This document shows positions 54,457-63,066 of a stretch of DNA of 64,000 bases, one piece after another. The stretch comes from Lentisphaerota bacterium. Its GTDB lineage: Bacteria > Verrucomicrobiota > Lentisphaeria > Victivallales > Victivallaceae. Under the pieces are notes generated by a model. The model searched no databases, was not told where the DNA came from, and saw nothing but the letters and a program-made list of their open reading frames with translations. Positions within the stretch are counted from its first letter, which is position 1, and the number at the start of each line of letters is the position of its first letter. The stretch covers positions 148,658 to 212,657 of the forward strand of contig JAAEMX010000211.1 in the NCBI GenBank assembly GCA_024225035.1. The letters run 5' to 3'. The position numbers and the translations under genes are program-made.

Positions 54457-55358
54457 ACCGCAATCCTCCTGATTACAATTTTATTCAAGTCAGTTTTTCC
54501 CAATCCCAAAGCTTCACCTTTTGCGATGTAAGAAATTTTGTCCGGAGCAATACCCAGAATTTTTGCGGCTGCCGTATCGATTGCGACGATATCCTTAGAT
54601 AAAAGCTGAAACTTAGCGTTTACAACATCATCCGTATTTACTCCTCTGGGACCATGAGTACGCATCATATTGAAGGCATCTATTATATTTAAATCCGGAA
54701 TTCTTGCTGTTACCCAGTCAGCGATACACTGGTCAAGATCAGTGCTGTGGAAATGTTTTCTATCCCAAACAATTCCCATCAGGTTTTTCATTGCGGCGGT
54801 CATTACCGCTCCTCCATGATTCTTAAGAACTGGAACATTAATAAAAACATCTGAATCCAAGACAAATCTAATCATTTGAGCTTTTTTAAGAGCCTTGCCG
54901 TTGACTTCAACTTCACGGTAATCACTCTCTGCATTTCCGGGAACAACTTTTGCTCCTGCTTTACGCGCAGCCTCTTCAATTCCACTAAGCTTATAGCAGC
55001 TCTTCCAATAGTTACAGGTATGATCAAAAACAAGTACTTCATCCGCACCGGCTTTTAGACAGTCATTGACAATTGCCGCGACCAAATCAGGAGATGTATT
55101 AGCGGCAAACTCAGGCTTTCTAGCCCAGCCTATATTGGGCTTAACAACGACTGTCTGTCCTTTTTTCACAAAGACTTCCATGCCGCCAAGCTCTTTTATT
55201 CCACGCTCGTACATTACGACAGGAGAATCTCCTTTTACGGCAACCAGCTGAGGGGCATCTTTTTTTAAAGATCCTTTTCCAAGACAGTCAAACGGACGCA
55301 GAGCTGCGCTTGCAACTCCCGCAACAATAGCAGTTTTGAGGAATTCTCTTCGTTTCAT
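54453..55358 (-). CDS. DUF362 protein with Tat signal peptide
   Basis: 301 residues from the ATG at 55358; an upstream in-frame TTG adds only two residues. The start KRREFLKTAIVAGVASAAL is a textbook twin-arginine signal, so the folded protein is exported by Tat. The body has the DUF362 pattern: VVVKPNIGWARKPEFAANTSPDLVAAIV, FVLDSDVFINVPVLKNHGGAVMTAAMKNLMGIVWDR and IVAIDTAAAKILGI. Molecular function of DUF362 is unknown; such proteins often sit beside or are fused to 4Fe-4S domains. It is coupled (4-bp overlap) to the polyferredoxin and divergent from tatA. Confidence 0.88.
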   Translation of the reverse strand: MKRREFLKTAIVAGVASAALRPFDCLGKGSLKKDAPQLVAVKGDSPVVMYERGIKELGGMEVFVKKGQTVVVKPNIGWARKPEFAANTSPDLVAAIVNDCLKAGADEVLVFDHTCNYWKSCYKLSGIEEAARKAGAKVVPGNAESDYREVEVNGKALKKAQMIRFVLDSDVFINVPVLKNHGGAVMTAAMKNLMGIVWDRKHFHSTDLDQCIADWVTARIPDLNIIDAFNMMRTHGPRGVNTDDVVNAKFQLLSKDIVAIDTAAAKILGIAPDKISYIAKGEALGLGKTDLNKIVIRRIAV

Positions 55359-55493
55359 AATCAAAGCCCTTCGAGGATTTTTGCCTGTTCCTTGAAAAAT
55401 GCAAAATCACCTTTAGTTTAATATATAGAATACAAAGCGATTAAATGCAAACAGCGTACAGTTTTATCACGCTTAAATAATGAGGTAATTAAT

Positions 55494-55739
55494 ATGTTAG
55501 GCTGGCAGGAAATGCTTCTTATTGCACTTTTCGTGCTCTTATTTTTCGGTGCTAAACGCATACCGGAAATAGCCCGTTCTCTAGGTAAAGCCTCGCATGA
55601 GTTTAAAAAAGCTAAAGACGAACTTTCTAAAGAAACAGAAGACTTGATGAATGCTGCTGAAAAAAATGCTGATGCTCAGGCTTCAAGCAAGAAGGAAACC
55701 AAAGACGCAACAGACCCCAAAGATAATCAAAACGCCTGA
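55494..55739 (+). CDS. tatA: Sec-independent translocase subunit TatA
   Basis: Pore-forming Tat subunit. 81 residues: short periplasmic N-terminus, membrane helix LGWQEMLLIALFVLLFFGAKRIPEIARSLGKA with the FGAKRIPE hinge, amphipathic helix, then a charged disordered tail. No second TatA/TatB copy is visible in the window, so this may serve both roles (TatAC-type system) or tatB lies elsewhere. GAGGT precedes the ATG. 11 nt separate its stop from the tatC ATG. Divergent from the DUF362/polyferredoxin operon, whose products carry Tat motifs. Confidence 0.95.
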   Translation: MLGWQEMLLIALFVLLFFGAKRIPEIARSLGKASHEFKKAKDELSKETEDLMNAAEKNADAQASSKKETKDATDPKDNQNA

Positions 55740-55750
55740 CATTGACTATT

Positions 55751-56611
55751 ATGACTGAACAGCACGGCGAAAAAAGTTTTCTTGCTCATCTGGAAGAGCT
55801 GCGCTGGGTCCTGTTGAGGGCTATAATTTGTATAGCGGTGCTGTTTCCCCTCGCCTTCTGGCTTGCTCCGTACGGTTTAGAACTTCTTGTCAAACATTCC
55901 TGCCCCACCGGTTTTGCCCTTAAATATTTCACCCCTTTAGAACCGTTTTTTGTGCGAATAAAGCTGGGATTGCTCTTGGCCTTTTTTATAGGTGTGCCAT
56001 ATATAGCTATAGTATTGTGGGGGTTTGTTGTTCCCGGGCTATATGTTCGAGAACGTTTCTGGCTTGGGCGACTTTCTTTTTTAAGCTGGCTCCTGTTCAT
56101 ATGCGGAATTTTCTTCTCTTTCTTCCTGATCCTCCCGGCAATTATGAATTTTTCATTAAGCATGCAGACCGAAGCGCTGCAACCGGCTATCGGAATCAAC
56201 AGTTTTGTGAGTTTAACAGGTTTTCTGTTACTGGGTTTCGGAATTATGTTTCAGTTACCTATTGCGGTATTTCTGCTGGTAAAAAGCGGACTTGTCAAAC
56301 TTGAAACATTTCAAAAGCAACGTCCACTAGTGTGCATTGTAATTCTGACCCTTTCCGCCATTTTAACACCACCTGACGTATTCAGTCAGGTAATGATGGC
56401 TGTACCAAGCTACCTTCTATTTGAAATCAGTTTAGTGCTTGGCCGCTTTGCAAAACCAAGACAAAGACAACAGACTCCCCCCTGCAATGATTCGACAGAT
56501 TACTCTGACTTAAAGAATTCTCAGGAAGATTATGAGGAGTTCATATCACAACCGTATCATGATAAAAAAACTCCTAAAAGAAAGTTGCGCTCTTATTCAA
56601 AACGCAGATAG
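55751..56611 (+). CDS. tatC: Sec-independent translocase subunit TatC
   Basis: Receptor for twin-arginine signals. 286 residues from the ATG at 55751 (MTEQHGEKSFLAHLEELRW), preferred over a TTG at 55742; neither has a good ribosome-binding site, so it may depend on tatA translation. The hallmark FLAHLEELR is at the N-terminus. Six helices follow, with FALKYFTPLEPFFVRIKLGLLLAF and LTPPDVFSQVMMAVPSYLLFEISL typical of TatC. The C-terminal tail is longer and more charged than in E. coli (about 50 residues). Convergent with the RND gene, 8-nt gap. Confidence 0.96.
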   Translation: MTEQHGEKSFLAHLEELRWVLLRAIICIAVLFPLAFWLAPYGLELLVKHSCPTGFALKYFTPLEPFFVRIKLGLLLAFFIGVPYIAIVLWGFVVPGLYVRERFWLGRLSFLSWLLFICGIFFSFFLILPAIMNFSLSMQTEALQPAIGINSFVSLTGFLLLGFGIMFQLPIAVFLLVKSGLVKLETFQKQRPLVCIVILTLSAILTPPDVFSQVMMAVPSYLLFEISLVLGRFAKPRQRQQTPPCNDSTDYSDLKNSQEDYEEFISQPYHDKKTPKRKLRSYSKRR

Positions 56612-56619
56612 CCCGCTGA

Positions 56620-59600
56620 CTATTCGTCCTCTTCGTCAAAGGCAGTCAAAGCTTTGACACGAGGCTCTAGTTCTTCTCGACTTTTCCATTCATGATACCA
56701 GGCAAAGTGCAGCACTCGTCTTACATCACTGAGAACAGCCAGCTGGCATGGGAGCAATACCAAGGTTAGAATTGTTGCGAACAGTACCCCAAAGGCAATT
56801 GATAAAGCCATAGGTATCAGAAACTGTGCCTGAAAACTTTTTTCCAAAATCAAAGGCATTAATCCTGAAAACGTAGTTATAGTGGTCAGTAATATAGCCC
56901 TGAAGCGACGCTTTCCGCCCTCACGAATTGCCTCGAACAACGGAACCCCATTTTCAAGACGGGCATTCACCCCCTCTATGAGAACAATAGCATCATTTAC
57001 AACTATTCCTGCCAGCGCAACCATACCAAACATACTTAAAAGCGAAATCATTCGGCCAAAAAGTATATGTCCAACAACACCGCCAATCAGTCCAAACGGT
57101 ATTGTTGTCATAATAATCATGGGCTGGATATATGAGCGGAACATTGAAGCAATTATAAAATAAATACCCAGCATTGCCATTGGAAAGCCTATATAAAGAC
57201 CTTTCAGTGCATCCTGGTTTTCTTTATCCTGTCCCTCGGCATCACAAATCACATTATAGCGTTGCTCAATTTCTGGTATTATTTTTGCTTTAATATCTTT
57301 CATTATTTCTTTGGCATTAACACCAGTTATGGATTCATCCACATCGGCTTCGACTTTTACTACCCGGTTTCGGTCAACACGGTTTATCGAGCTCTGTCCC
57401 TGCTGCAGTTTTATTTCTGCAACACTGGTCAAAGGAATTCGATAACCACGCGGGGTCTCTATGCGAAGTTTCTTGAAATATTCAATAGAGTTTCGGCCTG
57501 ATTCCTCAGGGAACCTGACTTTGACTTTCACATCATCCCGGCCTCGCTGCACACTAAGCGCTTCGTCTCCGTAAAATCCACCTTTTACGTGAGATGCAAT
57601 ATCATCGAGAGTCAGGGCATGATGATATGCCTCCGGTTTCATTTTTACTATAAACTCGCGCTTCCCGGCACTATAATCAACTTGTTCATCATATACACCC
57701 TTGTAGACCCTGATCTTGTCGATCAATGCATCTGCTGCCTGAAGGATCGTATTGTAATCATCACCCTTGATATTTACTTCTATCGGCAATCCTCCCGGCC
57801 CTCCACGGAATGATTTAAAATTAGTTTTGATCGCTCCGGGTATATCGCCAACAGCGTTTTTCCAAGCAGTCAATAAACGTTGTGAAAAGATGTTCCTCAC
57901 TTCAGAAGGCAAAAGTTCCACATTCACCTCCAATTCTGAAGGTTTTGCCGAACGCTGGTAAGAAACAGTTGAACCAATTAATGTATAGACACCAAGAGCA
58001 AGTCTTTCTCCTTTAGGGATCAAAGAAGTAAATTCTTTTTCAACTTTTTTCCAGCCACTCAATATTTTCTGGGTCACTTTTTTTGTATCTTCCAGAGGAG
58101 TTCCTGGAGTCATTTCCACCATTATTTTAAGAAAATCACTATCACTTTTTTCCATAAAGGTAAATTTAACAATTCCAGCGTTCATAAGCCCTATAATGAT
58201 CATCAAAACAGCGATCGCAACACATATTGCCGCATAGCGCCAATGCAGAATCCAGTCTATGAAAGGTCCATAAATGTTTGAGATAAAGTGCTCCAATCCT
58301 GTAGCTACTTTTTCACGTAATTTCCCCATGTAGTTATATTTAGCAGTTTTTGTCTCGCTAACACTTCGAGGCAAATGCCTTAAGTGAACCGGCAATATAA
58401 ACAAGCCTTCAATGAGAGATACTGAAAGCGCGGCTACTACAGGAATAGGAATCTGGCGGATAAATTTTCCCATCACTCCAGAAATAGCAAATAACGGCAT
58501 AAACGCCACAACTGTAGTGGCAACAGCCGCAATAACCGGCAGCGCAACTTCTGAAGTCCCATCAACTGCCGAGTTCAGTTGAGTAGAGCCTCTACTTCGG
58601 TGAGAGTATATGGACTCTCCCACAACAATAGCATCGTCCACAATCAACCCCAAAACCATGATCATGCCAAATAGTGACAGCATATTTATGGAGCATCCAC
58701 TGAGAGCCATTATTATCATGGCGCCTGCAATTGAGATGGGGATTCCCATTGTAACCCAAAAACTCAGACGAATATCCAAAAACAACCACAAGCTCAGAAA
58801 AACCAGAATCAGACCTATCCTGCCGTTACTCAGCAGCATATTGAGACGTCCCCTAATCATATTGGCACGGTCTCTGAAGACTGTAAGGTTAACTGAAGGT
58901 GGGAGCTCTTTGCGCTTTCTGGCAATAAATTCTTTTAAGGTGTCAGATATTTGAATAGCATCTTCACGGTCTGTTTTAAAAACATTTATAGATGCAGCAG
59001 GCATTCCGTTAAAAAATGAAAACATCCGTGAATCATCATCAAATGTATCTTTTATTTTAGCAATTTTAGCAAGGGTAATCACAGTACCGTCAGGGCGTGT
59101 AATTATTGGAATTCTTGAATATTCTTTCCCATGATACTTCCTGCCCAGAGCTCTAATTCTATATTCTTCGACTGGGGTACGAATACTACCGGCAGGGAAA
59201 TTGTAGCCGTGTTTTCGAATGGCCTCACTAATCTGCCTGATAGTTAAATCGTATTTACGGAGCATTTCCTCCGAAATCTCTACAGAAATTTCATAATCTC
59301 TTATTCCGCTTACAGAAGCCTGACTAATTCCCTTAATTTGCAGTAGTTCATCTTTAAGTTTACGTGAAATTTCTTTCAGTTGCCGTTCGGGTAACTTCCC
59401 CCATACCATTATTGAAAGGACGTCACCGCGATATTTAACCTCTTTGACAATTGGGGTTTCACAATCGTCAGGAAAAGTACTTATGCCGTCTACCTCTGTT
59501 TTTATCTCATCCATAATACTGGGGAGATCAGCACCATCTTCCAGAGTAATAATCGCTGAGCCTGAACCTTCTGCAGCAGTTGTTGATATTTCTTTAACAC

Positions 59601-59829
59601 CCTCAATCCCATCAATAGCTTCTTCCAGTTTTAAGCAAATAGCTTCCTCAGTTTCTTCCGGGTCGGCTCCGGGGTAGCTAACACTTACTGATACGGCATC
59701 CAGAGAAAATTTTGGGAAAAGTTCTCGAGACATTGACATTGCCCCGAACGTTCCGCCGACCAGAATTATCAGCATTAACATATTTGCAAGAACAGGATTT
59801 TTGAGAAAAGATCTAATCAGGTTTTTCAT
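56620..59829 (-). CDS. RND efflux pump inner-membrane transporter (HAE1-like)
   Basis: 1069 residues, full length for AcrB-type pumps. TM1 at LANMLMLIILVGG, then the large porter domain (SVSYPGADPEETEEAI, TTAAEGSGSAIITLE). Helix 4 carries the proton-relay pair in GLIVDDAIVVGES (about Asp 398-399), helix 11 region has SLLSMFGMVALAGIVVNDAIVLIEG. The two halves show the usual internal duplication. It is closer to the multidrug/HAE group than to heavy-metal CusA pumps, but the substrate is unknown. It lies 39 nt after its adaptor; no TolC-like outer-membrane gene is in the window. Confidence 0.94.
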   Translation of the reverse strand: MKNLIRSFLKNPVLANMLMLIILVGGTFGAMSMSRELFPKFSLDAVSVSVSYPGADPEETEEAICLKLEEAIDGIEGVKEISTTAAEGSGSAIITLEDGADLPSIMDEIKTEVDGISTFPDDCETPIVKEVKYRGDVLSIMVWGKLPERQLKEISRKLKDELLQIKGISQASVSGIRDYEISVEISEEMLRKYDLTIRQISEAIRKHGYNFPAGSIRTPVEEYRIRALGRKYHGKEYSRIPIITRPDGTVITLAKIAKIKDTFDDDSRMFSFFNGMPAASINVFKTDREDAIQISDTLKEFIARKRKELPPSVNLTVFRDRANMIRGRLNMLLSNGRIGLILVFLSLWLFLDIRLSFWVTMGIPISIAGAMIIMALSGCSINMLSLFGMIMVLGLIVDDAIVVGESIYSHRSRGSTQLNSAVDGTSEVALPVIAAVATTVVAFMPLFAISGVMGKFIRQIPIPVVAALSVSLIEGLFILPVHLRHLPRSVSETKTAKYNYMGKLREKVATGLEHFISNIYGPFIDWILHWRYAAICVAIAVLMIIIGLMNAGIVKFTFMEKSDSDFLKIMVEMTPGTPLEDTKKVTQKILSGWKKVEKEFTSLIPKGERLALGVYTLIGSTVSYQRSAKPSELEVNVELLPSEVRNIFSQRLLTAWKNAVGDIPGAIKTNFKSFRGGPGGLPIEVNIKGDDYNTILQAADALIDKIRVYKGVYDEQVDYSAGKREFIVKMKPEAYHHALTLDDIASHVKGGFYGDEALSVQRGRDDVKVKVRFPEESGRNSIEYFKKLRIETPRGYRIPLTSVAEIKLQQGQSSINRVDRNRVVKVEADVDESITGVNAKEIMKDIKAKIIPEIEQRYNVICDAEGQDKENQDALKGLYIGFPMAMLGIYFIIASMFRSYIQPMIIMTTIPFGLIGGVVGHILFGRMISLLSMFGMVALAGIVVNDAIVLIEGVNARLENGVPLFEAIREGGKRRFRAILLTTITTFSGLMPLILEKSFQAQFLIPMALSIAFGVLFATILTLVLLPCQLAVLSDVRRVLHFAWYHEWKSREELEPRVKALTAFDEEDE

Positions 59830-59868
59830 ATATAGACTCAGGCGGTTTTAATAGGCGTTACAATCAAT

Positions 59869-61380
59869 TCAAACGATGTTAATGGCGGTTTTTTTATTAG
59901 TTTTGGCCCCTTTCTTCTTCTCTTTTTTATCTATTTTTCGTGGAGCAATTTTTTCAGGAAGGCCATTTTTGCCCATTATATATGGTAAGCCGTCCGAAGG
60001 GTTAATCGGTTTTACTTTCATACCGTTAACCAAACCGCGCGGCAGCCGTTGAACAATCAATAGATCGCCACTTTTCAGCCCTGAAGAAATGATCGCATAA
60101 TCACCCTCTGTACCAAAAATTTTGATTGCACGCTGCTCAAGTCTGCCTTTGCTGTTTACTACATAAACATCTCCGTCCAACTGAACGGCCACCCAAGGAA
60201 TTTTAACAGCATTCTTTAAAGTCATTCCTTCAAAGAATATTTTACAGAACATCCCTGAAACCAATGGGAAGAAACCTTTACTTCCACTTTCGAATTGAGT
60301 TGGACGAACTATGATTTTTACCGTTCTTGTTTCAGGACAAAACTCTTTAATACGAGAAATTTTACCTTTCCAGACACATAATTCCGGATCTTCTGCCCAA
60401 ATAATTTTCACTTCAGTATTTTCGGGTTTCTTGAACCAGTTAAGATACTGTTTGGGGTCACGGCTTGTAAGGCCGAGCATTTTTGCCACGTCATACGCAT
60501 CCAAAGCTACGGGAATCTCCATTTGAGTATCGTCAGCGATATCAAAAAGCTGCGTTCCGGGTTGTACATATTCACCATTTTCTATGTACATTTTATTTAC
60601 TCTGCCCTTGAATGGACTGGCAATCGTACTACGCTCAATATTTATCTCAGCCATTTTTTTAACAGCGGCAGCTCGTTTTATCTGAGCATCTGTAGTTGAC
60701 AGCTGTATCTTTCGCTGATTAAGCTGGGATTTTGTATTTATTATAGTTTTACGCTGATTAACAACTTGTCTTGTAGATTCTTCAAGTGCTTTCTTCGCAG
60801 ATATACCTTTTCGCTGTAAATCACGCTGCCTGATATAATCACTAATGCACAACTTCAAAATGCTCTGTTCTTTTTGCAGTTGTTCGTAAGTATCTTTAAT
60901 TAACTGCACAAGCTGAATACGCTCAGATTTAAGCCTTGACATTTCAGCTTTAGCCTCCTGCAGCGCTATTTCATAATCTGAAACATCAATTTTTGCCAGG
61001 ATCTGTCCCTTTTTTACCAATTGCCCGACTTTCAGGTCTGTTGACTTCATAACAATACGGCCTTTAAGCTCTGAGCTTAGCTTAACATCACGAATTGGCT
61101 CAGCCGTTCCATAACCTGACAGTTTAAGTTTTACATCTGAAGTTGTGACAGAAATCGCCATCAGTGATTTTATGAGTTCTTCGCTGGAGCGTTTCTTAGG
61201 CCTTGGCTTGATGATAAAAAGAGTAGCTGTTATGAGTGCGGCAAATACAATAATAGCACTGCATACAATCAAACGCATTTTAACAGTGTGCTCCTGAAAG
61301 CGGTTTCCTTCCGCACCGTGCTGCTCTGAAGCTGTACGGTCTGCAGGCGCATCGATATCCTTATATGGGTAGTGAGTCAT
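59869..61380 (-). CDS. RND periplasmic adaptor (HlyD/MFP family)
   Basis: 503 residues, long for an adaptor because of an N-terminal cytosolic stretch (about 34 residues) before the membrane helix (RLIVCSAIIVFAALITATLFI) and a basic C-terminal tail (KEKKKGAKTNKK). Core: beta-barrel/lipoyl half VKLSSELKGRIVMKS and GQLVKKGQILAKIDVSDYEIAL, an alpha-hairpin coiled coil (about 135-240), lipoyl return half ERSTIASPFKGRVNKMYIENGEYVQPGTQLFDIAD. It links the inner-membrane pump to an outer-membrane channel. First gene of the pump operon; GAAGGA lies 11 nt upstream of the ATG. Confidence 0.9.
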   Translation of the reverse strand: MTHYPYKDIDAPADRTASEQHGAEGNRFQEHTVKMRLIVCSAIIVFAALITATLFIIKPRPKKRSSEELIKSLMAISVTTSDVKLKLSGYGTAEPIRDVKLSSELKGRIVMKSTDLKVGQLVKKGQILAKIDVSDYEIALQEAKAEMSRLKSERIQLVQLIKDTYEQLQKEQSILKLCISDYIRQRDLQRKGISAKKALEESTRQVVNQRKTIINTKSQLNQRKIQLSTTDAQIKRAAAVKKMAEINIERSTIASPFKGRVNKMYIENGEYVQPGTQLFDIADDTQMEIPVALDAYDVAKMLGLTSRDPKQYLNWFKKPENTEVKIIWAEDPELCVWKGKISRIKEFCPETRTVKIIVRPTQFESGSKGFFPLVSGMFCKIFFEGMTLKNAVKIPWVAVQLDGDVYVVNSKGRLEQRAIKIFGTEGDYAIISSGLKSGDLLIVQRLPRGLVNGMKVKPINPSDGLPYIMGKNGLPEKIAPRKIDKKEKKKGAKTNKKTAINIV

Positions 61381-61566
61381 TAGAGATGTTTCCTTCGTCT
61401 TATACTATTAAAATACTTTTCAACTCATGAATTAGCAAGTATTTTTCTTTTGCTTTGAATATTTATTATGTCGTACTTAATCAATAAGAAGTTACCATAT
61501 TTCACATAAAGGCATTAAAAAAGATTACAATATATACTTTAAAAACAAATAATTTCAAGAAAAGAC

Positions 61567-61594
61567 TTGTCAGAACGGCTACATAATTTATATT
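61567..61594 (+). promoter_or_regulatory. Probable promoter of argB-aroK-aroC
   Basis: TTGTCA (61567-61572), 16-nt spacer, TATATT (61589-61594), about 33 nt upstream of the argB ATG. The 247-nt gap to the divergent adaptor gene is AT-rich and shows no ARG-box-like palindrome that I can recognise. Confidence 0.45.
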
Positions 61595-61627
61595 ACTGGA
61601 ACTACAAAATTAATATCTGCGAGAAAG

Positions 61628-62515
61628 ATGGAAAATTTAATTAACAAGGCAAAGGTTCTGGTTGAGGCAATGCCTTACATACAGAAATTCAGAAATGAGA
61701 TTATCGTCGTAAAATTTGGCGGCAGCGCAATGGAAGACCCGGAGTTGGTCAAAGCAACCATGCGCGACATCGTTCTAATGGAATGTATCGGAATGCGTCC
61801 AGTCGTTGTTCACGGTGGGGGAAAAGCCATTAGTGCTGAGCTCGAACGAAAAAAAATTAAAGTGGAATTTGTAAATGGATTACGCCGCACCTGCAGCGAA
61901 ACCATAAAAATTGTAGATCATGTTCTACATCAACATATCAACAAAAGCCTTATTGAGCATGCTACATCAGCAGGCGGTAAACCGCAAAGCATCTCCGGAA
62001 AAGATATTCTTAAGGCTCAAAAGATGACCTCACAGTGTCCGGATACCGGTAAACATTTGGATATTGGTTATGTTGGCAATATTATAGATGTCGATGTTGA
62101 TAGAATATTTGAAGCTCTGGAAAGCGGATTGATTCCCGTTATCCCTCCGCTTGGTATTGGCGATGACGGTAAGGTTTACAATATCAACGCAGATATTGCC
62201 GCATGCAAAATAGCTGAGGCTTTGAAAGCCAGAAAATTAATATTCCTCAGTGACGTTCCCGGAGTTATGCGTGATCCCAGCGATGAAACCAGCGTTATTC
62301 CTTCGATTCGCTCAGATGAAGTTGAAAAACTGATTAAAGAAAAAGTGATTACCGGCGGTATGCTGCCTAAAATTCAAAGTAGTCTTCATGCTCTCGATGC
62401 CGGAACAAATAAAGTACATATGATTGACGGAAGAACAACCCACTCTCTGTTGCTGGAAATATTCACTGATAAAGGTGTGGGAACTCAGATCGTCAGGCCG
62501 GATTCTATATTATGA
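61628..62515 (+). CDS. argB: Acetylglutamate kinase
   Basis: Second step of arginine synthesis: phosphorylates N-acetylglutamate. 295 residues, the longer type. It begins KVLVEAMPYIQKFRNEIIVVKFGGSAMEDPEL, where KFGGSAM binds ATP phosphate. RPVVVHGGGKAIS binds the substrate. IIDVDVDRIFEALESGLIPVIPPLGIG and the late VITGGMLPKIQSSLHAL are family hallmarks. The N-terminal helix (ENLINKAKVLVEAMPYIQKF) is the element that permits arginine feedback in hexameric NAGKs, so inhibition by arginine is likely. It overlaps aroK by 4 bp, an unusual arginine/shikimate pairing. Confidence 0.96.
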   Translation: MENLINKAKVLVEAMPYIQKFRNEIIVVKFGGSAMEDPELVKATMRDIVLMECIGMRPVVVHGGGKAISAELERKKIKVEFVNGLRRTCSETIKIVDHVLHQHINKSLIEHATSAGGKPQSISGKDILKAQKMTSQCPDTGKHLDIGYVGNIIDVDVDRIFEALESGLIPVIPPLGIGDDGKVYNINADIAACKIAEALKARKLIFLSDVPGVMRDPSDETSVIPSIRSDEVEKLIKEKVITGGMLPKIQSSLHALDAGTNKVHMIDGRTTHSLLLEIFTDKGVGTQIVRPDSIL

Positions 62516-63066
62516 ACATAGTTGTATGCGGAATGAAACATTGTGGCAAAAGTACTCACGGGCGCTTTGTCGCTAATGCTTTAAATTGTCCTTTTTGGGA
62601 TACTGACGACCTTTTATGTGATGAACACATGGAGCGGACAGGTAAGAACCTTTCGCCTCGTGAGATATATCAACAATTCGATGAAGAATATTTTAGAGAG
62701 ATTGAAGCTTTCGTTGTCAAGCATCTTATAGAAGATAACAAAACAGGCACTGACTACAAAGTTATAGCTCTGGGTGGAGGCGTTCCAAATAATAAACTTT
62801 TAGACGGCATTCTTGAAAAACTTGGTTTTTTTGTCTACCTTAAAGTAGATAAAGATATTATTTTTAAAAGAATCAAACGTCGTGGGTTACCTCCGTTTAT
62901 GCAAACGGATAATCCCTATGCAACTTTCCTTGAGCTTTACAGAGAGCGTGAACAGCGCTATATTGAACTATCAGACTTGACGATTGCGCTAAATACAGAA
63001 TATTCTGTTAATAAAACAGGTAAATTTATTGTTACAAAATTAGAGGAAGCCTTAAATGAGCGGTAG
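62512..63066 (+). CDS. aroK: Shikimate kinase
   Basis: Phosphorylates shikimate at O3. 184 residues. P-loop GMKHCGKST (about 7-15). The shikimate-binding Asp is in FWDTDDLL, ALGGGVPNN matches the conserved GGG motif, and the lid-type RGLPPFMQTDNPYATFLELYREREQRYIEL carries the Arg residues. The divergent P-loop (His-Cys before GKS) is unusual but within the range of nucleoside kinases; SK is favoured by the GGG motif and by aroC following directly. The start overlaps argB (ATGA); its end overlaps aroC by 11 bp. No good ribosome-binding site, so coupled translation is likely. Confidence 0.88.
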   Translation: MNIVVCGMKHCGKSTHGRFVANALNCPFWDTDDLLCDEHMERTGKNLSPREIYQQFDEEYFREIEAFVVKHLIEDNKTGTDYKVIALGGGVPNNKLLDGILEKLGFFVYLKVDKDIIFKRIKRRGLPPFMQTDNPYATFLELYREREQRYIELSDLTIALNTEYSVNKTGKFIVTKLEEALNER

